This document shows positions 29,349-38,996 of a stretch of DNA of 64,000 bases, piece by piece. The notes beneath the pieces are model-generated. The model did no database searches, was not told the DNA's origin, and saw only the letters and a list, made by a program, of their open reading frames with translations. Origin of the DNA: Branchipolynoe longqiensis (taxonomy: Eukaryota; Annelida; Polychaeta; Phyllodocida; Polynoidae); NCBI GenBank assembly GCA_030323885.1, contig CM059187.1, positions 138,232,415 to 138,296,414 of the forward strand, in the 5' to 3' direction. The position numbers and the translations under genes are program-made. Numbering within the stretch: position 1 is the first letter of the stretch; each line of letters opens with the position of its first letter.

Positions 29349-31360
29349 ATCATCATCATCATGCTGTCGGTCGCGATGCGACAAAGACTGCTTTCATTAC
29401 TTGACTGCCGCTCTCCATTTAGCTCTCTGCTGTGAGAGTTGTGTCCATGAGTCGGTCTTAATGTCTCTCAGCTTAAGGTTTCTCTTGATGGTATCTTTGA
29501 ACCGGAGACGGGGGCGCCCTCTCTTTCTGTAGCCAGAAGACAGTTGAGAATAGAGGATCTGCTTTGGTAGCCTGTCTGATGACATCCTCATGAGGTGTCC
29601 AGTCCACCGGAGATTCTTTTTGATCAGAAGATCTTCCATAGAGGGCAGCCCCATCCGTTCGAGTATTTCCTTATTCGTCACTTTGTCCTTCCAGGTTAGC
29701 CTCATGATTGAACGCAGATGTCGCATCATGAAGGCATGCAGCTTTTTCACCTGCTGTCTGTACGCTGTCCAGGCCTCGGCTCCGTATAGTAGGGTGGATA
29801 GCACGATTGCGCGGTAGATCTTACCTTTGACCCGAATGGACACATGGTGGTTGTTCCAGAGTCTCTGGCGTAGTCGGCCGAAAGATGCGCTAGCCTTGGC
29901 CATCCTCCTCTGTATCTCAGCATCAATGCGTCCATCACTTGATATTGTGCATCCGAGATAGGTGAATTCCGGAACAGAGTTCAGCTTGTTTCCGTCAACC
30001 ATGATCTCCTCCTCTCGGGTTCTTGTAGAGTTGGGTTGGTACAGCACCTCCGTCTTCTTGATGTTAATTTTCAGGCCAAACTTCTTTGATGCATCGGAGA
30101 AAGCGTCCACTATTTTCTGGGTCTCTTCAGCAGAGTGGGCAACCAGTGCACTGTCATCTGCGAATAGTAGCTCTCTCACCAGTATCTGAGTAGTCTTGGT
30201 CTTCGCTCTGAAGTGTGCGACATTGAATAGGTCAGCGCTCTGTCTGGACTGTATATAGATGCCATCCCCCATGTCTCGGAAAGCCTCGTCTAGCATTGCT
30301 GATAGGAAGATGGAGAAGAGCGTGGGGGCCAGTACACAACCTTGCTTGACCCCATTGGTAACCCCAAACGATTCCGAGACTTCCCCTCCAGCACTAACGT
30401 TCGCCATCATTCCTGTATGTAGAGCCTCGATCATAGTTGTGAACTTCTCTGGGCATCCGTACTTCCTCAGTAGCTGCCATAGCCCGGTCCTCCCGACTGT
30501 ATCAAATGCCTTAGTGAAATCGACAAATACCATGTACAGTGGTCGGTCCTGCTCAATGCACTTTTCTTGTAGCTGTCGGAGACAAAATATCATATCCACA
30601 GTGCTCCGGTTACCTCTGAAGCCACACTGTGACTCTGGAACTACACCAGGTGTTATGTGAATAGATAGTCTGTTGAGTAGGATCCTGGCGAAGATCTTCC
30701 CTGCTATGGAAAGAAGAGAGATTCCTCTATAGTTCCCACAGTCTGTTCGATCACCTTTCTTGTAGATGGTTACAATGCTGGCATCCTTCCATGCTTGGGG
30801 TACAGAACCCTCCTCCCAGGCATTGGTGATTAGTTGGTGCAGTCTTTTGAGCAGATTGTCTCCTCCATGCTTCCATACCTCGGCAGGAATTCCATCACCC
30901 CCAGGTGCTTTGCCATCTTTCAGGCTGGCGATTGCTCTAGCCATCTCATCCATGGTTGGAATCTCATCGAGGCATGTTTTGGTAATGCGCTGCTGGATGT
31001 TGTTGAGAGCTTCGTGATCTATGTCACATTTCATGAAAGCTGCCTGCAAAAGTGTTGAAGTGCTGCTGGCTTTTGCAAGTTACCAGCGGCACTCTCTCGG
31101 GGAGCAAATAGAGGTTTCACACCGGCAAGAACATGTCAAGACAGGCGCAAAACTATTTGTCCCTGCAGTGGCTGGTCGGGAGATGTTGGGAGTTCCATAC
31201 ATCAACCGCCCTTAATGCTGCCACAGTGACATGGTTTTCTGTTTAGGGTTTGCTCCCTTAGCCTTCGGTTCTGTCAAGGACCTGTACCACAAGGCAGTGG
31301 TTTAGAACTCTGCAAGGCAGGGGCGTCAAACTCCCTGAGGTATTGCTATACCTGCTATAC
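29349..31360 (-). mobile_element. LINE (non-LTR retrotransposon), endonuclease region missing
   Basis: On the minus strand the element starts with a ~310-base 5' module (GGTATAGCAATACCTCAGGG onward), enters the reverse-transcriptase frame, and ends with GTCGCATCGCGACCGACAGC followed by a short (ATG)n tail, the usual simple-repeat tail of such elements. The 5' module is shared with the truncated copies at 883 and 36,058. The apurinic-endonuclease domain expected upstream of the reverse transcriptase is absent. Confidence 0.88.
29397..31049 (-). CDS. LINE reverse transcriptase, intact 550-residue frame
   Basis: The product would copy element RNA into DNA at a nicked genomic target. Visible landmarks: GKAPGGDGIPAEVW at residues 46-59, YKKGDRTDCGNYRGISLL at 96-113, motif A VDFTKAFD at 176-183, motif B NGVKQGC at 232-238, catalytic FADD at 296-299, the thumb-like YLGCTISSDG at 364-373, and a basic RKRGRPR at 508-514. 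The frame ends at TAA just before the 3' tail. There are no internal stops, so the copy is young or recently active. Full-length relatives have an N-terminal endonuclease; here the first Met falls at the element's internal junction, so the protein is N-terminally incomplete. The clade (I/Nimb-like or a relative) cannot be fixed by eye. Confidence 0.9.
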   Translation of the reverse strand: MQAAFMKCDIDHEALNNIQQRITKTCLDEIPTMDEMARAIASLKDGKAPGGDGIPAEVWKHGGDNLLKRLHQLITNAWEEGSVPQAWKDASIVTIYKKGDRTDCGNYRGISLLSIAGKIFARILLNRLSIHITPGVVPESQCGFRGNRSTVDMIFCLRQLQEKCIEQDRPLYMVFVDFTKAFDTVGRTGLWQLLRKYGCPEKFTTMIEALHTGMMANVSAGGEVSESFGVTNGVKQGCVLAPTLFSIFLSAMLDEAFRDMGDGIYIQSRQSADLFNVAHFRAKTKTTQILVRELLFADDSALVAHSAEETQKIVDAFSDASKKFGLKINIKKTEVLYQPNSTRTREEEIMVDGNKLNSVPEFTYLGCTISSDGRIDAEIQRRMAKASASFGRLRQRLWNNHHVSIRVKGKIYRAIVLSTLLYGAEAWTAYRQQVKKLHAFMMRHLRSIMRLTWKDKVTNKEILERMGLPSMEDLLIKKNLRWTGHLMRMSSDRLPKQILYSQLSSGYRKRGRPRLRFKDTIKRNLKLRDIKTDSWTQLSQQRAKWRAAVK

Positions 31361-31379
31361 CTGCATACCAATCATATAT

Positions 31380-31430
31380 ATAAACACTATATATGGACAT
31401 GTTATATATATATATATATATATATTTTAC
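31380..31430. repeat. TA-rich microsatellite
   Basis: Irregular then pure TA repeats next to the LINE 5' end. Confidence 0.85.
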
Positions 31431-31520
31431 CTCGGTATACAGCCTCAGGCCAGCCCCAGGCTAGGGAGAAGGAAGCATGTGAGGTACACACATGGAAATA
31501 CATCAGCAGTGGCAGGTTCA
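31430..31520. repeat. Short repeat shared with 59.77 and 60.01-60.06 kb
   Basis: TTTTACCTCGGTATACAGCC, CAGGCTAGGGAGAAGGAAGC match 60,009-60,050 and 59,774-59,790 near the DIRS-like element. It may be a solo terminal piece. Confidence 0.5.
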
Positions 31521-31537
31521 ACTAAATTAATTTAGTA

Positions 31538-31864
31538 CAGTACAACCCCGTTAAACCAAGCTCGGTTAAACCAAATGATCGGTGAATCCAAACTTTTTTT
31601 GGCGGCCCGGCAAAATACTACCATTTATCATATAAAAAAGTTGGTTAAACCAAAGTCGGTTAATCCAAAGTATCGGTTAATCCAAACAAAATTGTCAGCC
31701 CCAGGCCACTTCCGGTAGAGTTAAACCAAACTTCCATGTGGTTTTAAGGTCATCTGAGTCTTTTTTTTATATGATAAATGGTAGTATTTTGCCAGGTCGC
31801 TGAAAAAAGTTTGGATTAACCGATCGTTTGATTTAACCAAGGTTGGTTTAATGGGGATAAACTG
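31538..31864. mobile_element. Long-hairpin pogo-like MITE (CAGTACAACCCCGTTAAACC)
   Basis: The left arm reads CAGTACAACCCCGTTAAACC, CAAACTTTTTTTGGCGG, ATACTACCATTTATCATATA. The right arm carries the inverse: TATATGATAAATGGTAGTAT, AAAAAAGTTTGG, TAATGGGGATAAACTG. The two arms could fold into a long hairpin around a ~100-base loop. Confidence 0.85.
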
Positions 31865-31949
31865 TATATACATAAAAAAACAATAATCATAGTGTCCACA
31901 TACATTGTACATTCATAATGCACCCCCATTTTTGCCAAAGCCAAGTCAA

Positions 31950-32034
31950 AGTCAAAGCTCGGTTAAACCAATGATCGGTTAATCCAAACAAATTTCTAGG
32001 GTCCCTTCAAGTTTGGTTTAACGGGTTATACTGT
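31950..32034. mobile_element. Second piece of the CAGTACAACC MITE family
   Basis: CTCGGTTAAACCAATGATCG, GGTTAATCCAAAC, AAGTTTGGTTTAACGGG, TTATACTG; one arm end of the family. Confidence 0.7.
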
Positions 32035-32595
32035 ATCCCTTCTCTGCAGCAAGAAATGCCTCATAAGTGCACCAATATCTCAGCTAGATATGTACCGTAC
32101 GAATATAAGTCAACTTCGAGTATAAGTCGAGGGGTATTTTTGAAGGAAATTAGGACTAATCCGACTATAGGTCGAGCTTCATTTCATTTACCGATAAATT
32201 AAACTTCATTCATACACATGCAAAAATATTCAACAAGATGACAACACCACTGGTCACTCAAAAACCTTCAAAGTCAGACTCGTCATCAGATTCCTCCAGT
32301 AACTGCAGTACCTGCTCATGACTAAGAGAATCACTGTAATATTTATCACCAGCATCAATGTCAATGTCCTAAGAGTGATCAACACTGACTGAGTCAGACT
32401 TATCTTGCCACAAGATGTTGTCCGGGTGCTATCCGTGCTCCCTCGAGGGGCATCGCGACCTCAGAATAGGAGATTTTGTGTGTCGTAAATTTGCTCAACT
32501 TATATTCGCTTTTAGTTTTATACAGTAGGATCAAATCTAAGGAAGTGATTAGGTTCTGAAAAAATCTTATGCTTTAATCGGACTATGCAGCTTGA
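32035..32595. mobile_element. TTAA-MITE, left-truncated and split by a TA-target insertion
   Basis: AAGTGCACCAATATCTCAGC, TAGATATGTA at the left joins in sense to TAGGATCAAATCTAAGG and TTTAATCGGACTATGCAGCT at the right, once 32,095-32,525 is removed. Confidence 0.8.
32095..32525. mobile_element. Tc1/mariner-type MITE inside a TTAA-MITE, TA duplication
   Basis: Flanked by TA at 32,093-32,094 and 32,526-32,527. The surrounding MITE consensus (GATATGTAGAATCAAATC) gives the empty site. Left end CCGTACGAATATAAGTCAAC, right end, inverted, CTGTATAAAACTAAAAGCGA and GAATATAAGTTGA. The shared GAATATAAGTYGA inner block suggests pogo/mariner type. No transposase. Confidence 0.8.
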
Positions 32596-32657
32596 ATATT
32601 CATCAGGTCGCCACACATTTCCGTTATATTCCCACACACTATCGCACTTCAAATATC

Positions 32658-32775
32658 CCCCCTTCTCCCCCCCCCCTTCCTCCTCCCCTTCCTCCTCCCC
32701 TTCCTCCTCCCCTTCCTCCTCCCCTTCCTCCTCCCCTTCATCCCCCCCTTCCCCCCCTTCCCCCCCCCTACCTCT
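32658..32775. repeat. (CTTCCTCCTCCC)n tract
   Basis: About eight repeats of CTTCCTCCTCCC with C runs. Confidence 0.92.
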
Positions 32776-32787
32776 CCTCCACACACA

Positions 32788-33113
32788 CCGGACGCGGTCG
32801 CCGAATCGGCAAAGCACAGGCCTCCCGTGGGGGAGATCGGGAATTCGATTCCCGATCCAGTCAAACCAATGACTTACACAATTGATACTTGTCACTTCCT
32901 AGCTTGGCATTTGGCATTAATAGGATAGGACAAGGACGGGTTAGTTCGGTGTCAGGATAATGTATATGATTGAGTGGGTCATGGTGTTGGTGGCCTGATT
33001 TCCAATTGCAGCAACACTGTAAAGTCACCACGACTGGGCACTGTCACAAGTTGGTACCCATCTTGATATGACCTTAGATGTTGCCAGGACGTAAGAACCC
33101 CAAAACCAACGAA
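32788..33113 (+). mobile_element. tRNA-derived SINE, full length
   Basis: Head A: GACGCGGTCGCCGAATCGGC (box A) and GGGAATTCGATTCCCGATCC (box B), common body, AACCCCAAAACCAACGAAC tail. Confidence 0.9.
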
Positions 33114-33638
33114 CTAGATTTTTAATTATGACCAAACTTGGTATAATTCATTGCCATGCATTTGCTTCCAATGTAGATCACAGTCAATTTATCGAAGCAA
33201 ATATTGTAATACTCCAACAACCAAGCAACCAACCTTCCTCGCCCTTCCTCACCCCCTTCCTCTCCTTCTCCACACACCCGGACTGATCACTCGTGCGGCT
33301 GTCTGCCCACCCCCCACCTCTCCCAGGATTAATCCTGACCCCGACACCCGCCATCTGTCCGGGGGATTCACCACCCTTCCATGCCAACTGTCACTCCTCC
33401 CACACCCCTCCTTCCCCTCGCGATCGTAGCGCCCCCAAGCGGCACACGTTGAGGCGTCGTTCCAGGCTAATCTGGTAATAAATTGCGCGCAGGCGCAGCG
33501 TGTTGACGGCTCCAGCTGACCGTCCTCAAATTGGCGCAAATTGAACGGCGCCGCCACAAGGCCACCGCAAAGGTGCAGCCATAACTTACAGGCATGAAAG
33601 GAGAGGGGGGGGGGGGGGGGCAACAACATAGGAGAAAA
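33114..33638. other. Unassigned region
   Basis: C-rich patches at 33,235-33,420 and a run of ~16 G near 33,605. No gene seen. Confidence 0.4.
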
Positions 33639-33736
33639 TGGTGGGGGGAATTGTAGTGACATAGCATATTCTAGATAAAAGATTCACTGGTGGGGGGAAT
33701 TGTAGTGACATAGCATATTCTAGATAAAAGATTCAC
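33639..33736. repeat. 49-bp perfect tandem duplication
   Basis: TGGTGGGGGGAATTGTAGTG to AAAGATTCAC occurs twice in immediate succession. Confidence 0.95.
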
Positions 33737-34085
33737 CCCGTACTTCCAGTACAGGGGTGAAAACCAGCCTTATATAAAAACGGGCGAAAAGTCGGGCTAA
33801 TGAAATGAGTCTTTATGAGAGCCTAATTTCACAATCTAAGATGCAACATTTATTCTTTGTGTATGTCTTCATGTTTACCCGCTACTTTTGAGTTGGAAAA
33901 TATAATAAAACATATACTTTAATGCAATTTAAAAGTGAAATCGACGGCGTTCTCTGGCCGCCGTCTTGTCTTTTTGCATTCTCTCCCATTTCACCAACTC
34001 TGTTCTGATATAAATAACCATTTGACACTGGTGCCAGACATTCTACTTCTTGTTCCATACTAACGCTATTTTCGGGAGGGTATTC
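33737..34085 (-). repeat. Dispersed repeat R2, copy 2
   Basis: From ~33,890 it matches the inverse of 13,520-13,690: AAGTGAAATCGACGG, CTTGTCTTTTTGCATTCTCT, AAATAACCATTTGACACTGG, ATTCTACTTCTTGTTCCATA. The stretch before it repeats CCCCGTACTT and TATATAAAAACGGGCGAAAA, also seen near 2,180. Confidence 0.65.
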
Positions 34086-34087
34086 AT

Positions 34088-34220
34088 ATAAGAGAGAGAG
34101 GAGAAAAGAAGGGAAGAGAAGAGAGAGAGAGAATGCAGGACGGCAATCAAAGAGAAGAGAGAGAGAAAGGACAGAAGAGAAGAGAGATACAGAGACAGAG
34201 AGGGGAAGAGGGCGAGCGGT
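34088..34220. repeat. GA-rich tract
   Basis: AGAGAGAGAGGAGAAAAGAA-type sequence. Confidence 0.9.
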
Positions 34221-34344
34221 AGTCAAAGAAAAGTATTTTGTTATGCTGGTTTTGTTTTTTAAAGAACCAAAATTAAATTAGGTAAATTATTGACGAACCC
34301 ACAACTTCAAGGCTGGCCGCCAGGGGGCAGGGTGGTCACGTCGC

Positions 34345-34550
34345 ATGGCGGTTGTGGGATGGGCGGATATGGACCAGGCTGCCTGCCGTGGGAACCACCC
34401 CCACACCACACACACCCACATCCTACCCTCACCCACACACACATCCTACCCTCACCCACACATCACCCACACACATATCCTTACCCACATCTCCTACCAT
34501 CACCCCCTCCACTACCCTCACCCCACACCCCTCCTCCCTCCAGGCCCTGA
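34345..34550. repeat. Shared flank plus CCCTCACCCACA minisatellite, copy 2
   Basis: GATGGGCGGATATGGACCAG, GCTGCCTGCCGTGGGAACCA matches 25,938-25,985, and is followed by ACACATCCTACCCTCACCCA repeats. Confidence 0.8.
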
Positions 34551-34697
34551 AGGAGGCTAACATGAAAGTCTACGGCAGCATGGGAACTGGGTGGGTCTGT
34601 TGAATGGAGCAGGTCTGCCAGCTAGGTGTGTTCTCTAGTAAGTAGAATGGCTGATTCAGTCCATTTGGCATTTAGTAACCAATAATTGCAAAACTAA

Positions 34698-35013
34698 TGC
34701 CCGGTACACACCTCCCGTATAAAAACTAAAACTGCCTGTTTCGTGACTAAGTTTGAGTTTTGGTCGGTTTCAGTCTTTAGGTGTGTCACCTCCTAACACA
34801 CCTGAGCCTTCCAATTCGCGACTTAAAACTCAGTTTTAGGGCTGAAGACTGGAACCTTATAAGATTAAAAAAATGAATCGGGCAGTTTTAGGTTTTATAC
34901 GGGAGGTGTGTACCGGGCATTAGTCGGGAAACGGGACGGGTCGGGTTGTGATGGGTCGCGTTGGGCAGTGAGTTTTAGCGCGTGAATCGTATACAGGAGG
35001 TGTGTACCAGGCT
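34698..35013. mobile_element. MITE (TGCCYGGTACACACC family), composite copy
   Basis: Left end TGCCCGGTACACACCTCCCG. One inverted end lies at 34,896-34,919 and a second, CAGGAGGTGTGTACCAGGC, at 34,994-35,012, suggesting a nested or extended copy. Relative of the 4,937 element. TAA on the left, TTA after the first right end. Confidence 0.8.
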
Positions 35014-35059
35014 TTAGGCTAACTTGGATTGGTTACGTCCCTATATTCGTTTCCCAGGT

Positions 35060-35192
35060 GAGGATAATTCATAATTTGGGCATAATCCAATGATTTAGGT
35101 CTTTATAACTAGGATAATCTACTTTATTTTAGCTTAGACTAAGCTAGAGTAATTTTTGTTCTTCTAAAAGGCTAAATTTGGAGATATGTTAA
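35060..35192. mobile_element. TTAA-MITE truncated fragment, target of the next insertion
   Basis: AATCTACTTTATTTTAGCTT and GCTAAATTTGGAGATATGTT match the middle of the family and end at the TTAA that flanks the following copy. Confidence 0.6.
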
Positions 35193-35537
35193 AGTTGCAT
35201 AGTCCGATGGTTTTGAGTTGTTGACATTTTCTGAGATAAATGCTTTAGGTTGATCGTTTTAATGTATCTTACTTTAGCTTGAAGTAACTTTTATTTTAAA
35301 TGGCTAACTTTGGAGATATTTGAAGTGCCGCCATGCAAAACTAATATTTGGCAAGCATGCCAAAACTCTGATACCATAGCCTTCTGCAGTAACAGATATT
35401 AAATTGACTCAGTATTCCCTTATATATGGCGACAAATGTTTAATAAGTGTGCCAGTATCTAAGTTAGATATGTAGAATCAAATTTAGATATTTATTTTGG
35501 TTTTGAAAATTTGATCTTCTCATCGGACTATGCAGCT
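35193..35537. mobile_element. TTAA-MITE, first member of a head-to-tail dimer
   Basis: TTAA at 35,189-35,192 and 35,538-35,541. Ends AGTTGCATAGTCCGATGG and the inverse of AGCTGCATAGTCCGATGAG. The right TTAA is also the left TTAA of the next copy. Confidence 0.92.
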
Positions 35538-35937
35538 TTAAAGTTGCATAGTCCGATGGCTTTGAGTTTCTGTCATTGTCTGAGATAAATACATCAAATT
35601 GATCATTATAAGCTACTTTACTTTAGGTTAAAATAACTTTAGTTTAAATGGCTAACTTTGGAGATATTTGAAGTGACAACATGGCAAATTAATTTTGGCA
35701 AGCACACCAAAACACTTATGCCATAGGCTTATGCAATAACATGTTCTATTAAATTGACTCCCCATGCCCTTCTATGTGACAACAAATGCTTAATAACTGT
35801 ACCAGTATCTAAGATAAAACAGAAACAGGTTTAAAAAAAATTAAATTGACATAGTATACACCCTTCTACGAAGCAACAAATACTTAATAAGTGCAAGCTA
35901 TCTAAGTTAGATGTGTAGGTTCAAATTTAGATATACA

Positions 35938-36043
35938 CTAAAACCTCTCTGAATCGACCCACTATTGGACCGACTTTAAATGGCAATCGATATAGGGGAG
36001 TGGTCGATCTGTGGAGGTGCTCTGTTCGAGAGGTTTTACTGAA
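35938..36043. mobile_element. pogo-like MITE, copy 4, internally deleted
   Basis: Left end CTAAAACCTCTCTGAATCGA and right end CGAGAGGTTTTACTG, with the middle shortened to about 100 bases. Confidence 0.8.
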
Positions 36044-36057
36044 TATATATGTATGTG

Positions 36058-36555
36058 TATGCAGGTATAGCAATACCTCAGGGAGTTTGACGCCCCTGCC
36101 CTGCAGAGTTTTAAACCACTGCCTTGTGGTACAGGTTCTTGACAGAACCGAAGGCTAAGGGAGCAAACCCTAAACAGAAAACCATGTCACTGTGGCAGCA
36201 TTAAGGGCGGTTGATGTATGGAACTCCCAACATCTCCCGACCAGCCACTGCAGGGACAAATAGTTTTATGCCTGTCTTGACATGTTCTTGCCAGTGTGAA
36301 ACCTCTATTTGCTCCCCGAGAGAGTGCCGCTGGTAACTTGCAAAAGCCAGCAGCACTTCAACACTTTTGCAGGCAGCTTTCATGAAATGTACAACCGGAA
36401 AAAGCACCATACCGGCTCGGTCGTCGCCTGGGTTACCAAGGACCGTGCTGCTCAAGCTCATCTTCCGTCAACAAGAGAGCTAAATGGAGAGCGGCAGTCA
36501 AGTAATGAAAGCAGTCTTTGTCGCATCGTGACCAACAGCATGATGATGATGATCT
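36058..36555 (+). mobile_element. Internally deleted LINE derivative, copy 2
   Basis: Bases 36,060-36,391 match the whole 5' module of the 29.35-31.36-kb LINE. After CATGAAATG the sequence departs (CAACCGGAAAAAGCACCATA, ~85 bases), then rejoins the LINE at GAGAGCTAAATGGAGAGCGG and runs through the 3' end into (ATG)n. The reverse transcriptase is entirely missing, so it must rely on proteins supplied elsewhere. Confidence 0.9.
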
Positions 36556-36646
36556 AAGATAAATATGTAAAATCAAATCTAGGTAAGTGTTTTGGTTTTG
36601 AAAATTTGATGCTTCATCGGACTATGCAGCTTTAAGAATAAACATA

Positions 36647-36903
36647 TGAGACTGTCTCAAAAGGTGCTAAGCAATATGGGACAACACTTTGTCCATTGTA
36701 ACAATCAACATACTATCTGCTTATGCGTTTGCTCAGGATAAACTGATTTGTCTTTTACATGGTGTTTCATAATTCCAATAGAGTACATATTGATTTGAAG
36801 CAAATGTCCTTGTGTTTTCAGTGTAACCATTTCTGTGTTGTTTTGTGTCAATCGTTACAATGGACCAAAAAAAAAGAGTTATCACCTTTTGAGACAGGCT
36901 CAT
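36647..36903. mobile_element. MITE with TGAGACTGTCTCAAAAGGTG ends
   Basis: Inverted ends TGAGACTGTCTCAAAAGGTG and CACCTTTTGAGACAGGCTCA, with an inner inverted TCCATTGTAAC / GTTACAATGGA pair. Flanked by TA-rich DNA, suggesting a TA target. Confidence 0.85.
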
Positions 36904-36944
36904 ATATATGGTGTGCACGCTGAAATGCTACACATTATTTACAG

Positions 36945-37090
36945 CAGTAGTGACAGTTTCTATTAAAATAACATAATATTACTTCTGTGGAGCAATAAAT
37001 GCTAAATTGTTGCGACAGTATCTAAGTTGGATATGTAGTATCAAATGTAGGTATAGGTAGGGGCTTTGGTTTAGAAAATGTTATACTTTC
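36945..37090. mobile_element. TTAA-MITE remnant
   Basis: GTGACAGTTTCTATTAAA, GAGCAATAAATGCTAAATTG, TATCTAAGTTGGATATGTAG, AGAAAATGTTATACTTTCAA in family order. No intact ends. Confidence 0.65.
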
Positions 37091-37095
37091 AACGT

Positions 37096-37430
37096 ACAAC
37101 CCACTGACCGAATGAGTAGAGTGAGTGCAGGACTCCCATGAGGGATATCGGGACTTTGATTTCCAGTCGAGTCAAACCGATGACTTATAAAATTGATACT
37201 TGTCACTTCCTAGCTTGGCGCTGAGTATTAATACTAAATAGGATAAGGCAAGGACTGGTCAGATCAGTGACATGATAATGTGACTGAGTGGGATATTGGA
37301 TCATGGTGCTGGTGATTTCCCAGTGGGGCAGCACTATAAAGTCGCCATGAGTGCGCACTGTCACAAGTCGGTACCTGTGCTGAGATGATATGACGTAAAA
37401 TTCCAACAATCAACCAACCAACCAATCGTA
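37096..37430 (+). mobile_element. tRNA-derived SINE
   Basis: Head is diverged (TGACCGAATGAGTAGAGTGA), body is complete (GAGTCAAACCGATGACTTAT to GTCACAAGTCGGTACC), tail AACAATCAACCAACCAACC. Confidence 0.88.
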
Positions 37431-37527
37431 CAATCCAACTTGAAGGAAGTGAGTGTTTTTGCGTGGACTTACTGTTTCTATTTAAATTAAAGTCCTTCGA
37501 TACGCCAAATGACAATGTCCTATAGAC

Positions 37528-37917
37528 CTATTTCATATGACGTCAGCATAGGTATCTAGGTCAGTGTGCGCACCTTTTGGGTGCAGGACGACACACTGTC
37601 ACACTGCAAACTCAATGGCTATGAGCAATCTTCATACAGAAAAAGTGAAACATCTCTAAAACCACACCAGAGGGATATCGGTCTAAATACAATTTAGACA
37701 CAAACAGCTTGGAACACATATAGAAAACATAGTCAACAAATAGATTATATTAAATTTATATGGTTAGGGTTTTGCATTTCTATTAATTTAGAATAAAATA
37801 GACGTTTTGCACTGCGCTTACCGGCAAACTCAATGGCAGTGTGCCTTCGTTCTGCAGCCAAGCTGTGTGCGCATACACAATGTGTATAAACATTGAAAGG
37901 GGTCTATTTAAGAAGTA
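37528..37917. mobile_element. MITE (GACCTATTTCATATG family), single-core copy
   Basis: Left GACCTATTTCATATGACGTC, right ATTGAAAGGGGTC. One core of the type repeated four times at 2,221-3,188. Confidence 0.82.
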
Positions 37918-37993
37918 AGTCAGCCTTCGAATCATGAGAAAGTGGCACATTCTCAGTAAGTGGGTGGGATGGGGTGTAGGGGTGGAGGATTTG

Positions 37994-38336
37994 GTTGGCT
38001 GGCTTGGAGTTTTACGTCCTGCCCACATCTAAGGTCATATCAGGACGGGTACCGACTTGTGACAGTGCACACTCATGGTGAATTTATAGTGCTGCACCAC
38101 TGGGAGACCAGGCTGCCAGCACCATGACCTGATATCCCACTCAGCCACATTATCCTGACACTGAGCCAATCAGTCCTTTTCCAATCCTAATAATGCAGAG
38201 TGCCTGGCTACGAAGCGACAAGTATCAATCTTTAAGTCATTGGTTTGACTCGGCCAGGGTTCAAACCCATAAGTTCGAATCCCACGATCTACCAAAACGG
38301 GAGATGGATGCTCAACTCATTCGGCCATCCCGTCTA
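37994..38336 (-). mobile_element. tRNA-derived SINE, full length
   Basis: Minus strand: GACGGGATGGCCGAATGAGT (box A), a locally duplicated box B region (GGGTTTGAACCCTGG with GGATTCGAACTT), common body and tail. Confidence 0.9.
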
Positions 38337-38643
38337 GTCGGGGGTGGAGGAGGGGGGAGAGGTTCGGGCCGGGAATGGGAGCAGGGTTCCTGGCGTTAGT
38401 CGCCGCCGACAGTTACAGGTATTTAGGGTTATGTGGGTAACCAGTCGGCACCAGCGAAATGTGACCCCGGGGGTGTACTTCCTGTTGAGTGAGGCATTCA
38501 TCGTCCGTCATTGATCCGGGTATTGATGTATGAGGCTAATAATAGTAACACGAGACGCGCGTAGCAGACGACGAGCCTGCAGGCTGTAGCGGAAGGTACC
38601 ATATTAATTAGTCAGTGTGCTTGGGGATTGATTCCACATAGGG
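38337..38643. other. Unassigned spacer
   Basis: GC-richer, with no gene or repeat recognised. Confidence 0.4.
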
Positions 38644-38647
38644 TTAA

Positions 38648-38992
38648 AGCTGCAGCGTCCGATGAAACATCACATTTTCAAAACAAAAACACTTATCTAG
38701 ATCTGATTCTACATGTCTAACTTAAATACTGATGCACTTATTAAGCATTTGGTGTCAAATCAAAGGGAATACTGAGGCAATTTAATACGATATGTTACTC
38801 CTGAAGCCTATGGTGTCAGTTTTGGCATGCTTGCCAAAACTAATTTTACATGTTTGCACTTCAAACATTTCCAAACTTTGCCATTTAAAATAAAAGTTAC
38901 TTCAAACTAAAGTAATGTAGATTATAACAATCAATTTAATATATTTATCTCACAAAGATGACAGAAATCCAAAACCATCCGACCATGCTACT
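38648..38992. mobile_element. TTAA-MITE, first member of a second head-to-tail dimer
   Basis: TTAA at 38,644-38,647 and 38,993-38,996. Ends AGCTGCAGCGTCCGATGAAA and the inverse of AGTAGCATGGTCGGATGG. Confidence 0.9.
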
Positions 38993-38996
38993 TTAA

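Larger units (their letters stand above)
35542..36631. mobile_element. TTAA-MITE, second dimer member, carrying two inserts
   Basis: Starts AGTTGCATAGTCCGATGG, ends ATCGGACTATGCAGCT with TTAA at 36,632-36,635. Interrupted from ~35,937 to 36,555 by a pogo-like MITE fragment and a LINE derivative. Part of the interior (AGTATACACCCTTCTACGAA region) is locally duplicated. Confidence 0.88.

Noticed and set aside
29590..31215. Plus-strand frames of 64-133 codons
   Set aside because: They are antisense to the intact LINE reverse transcriptase.
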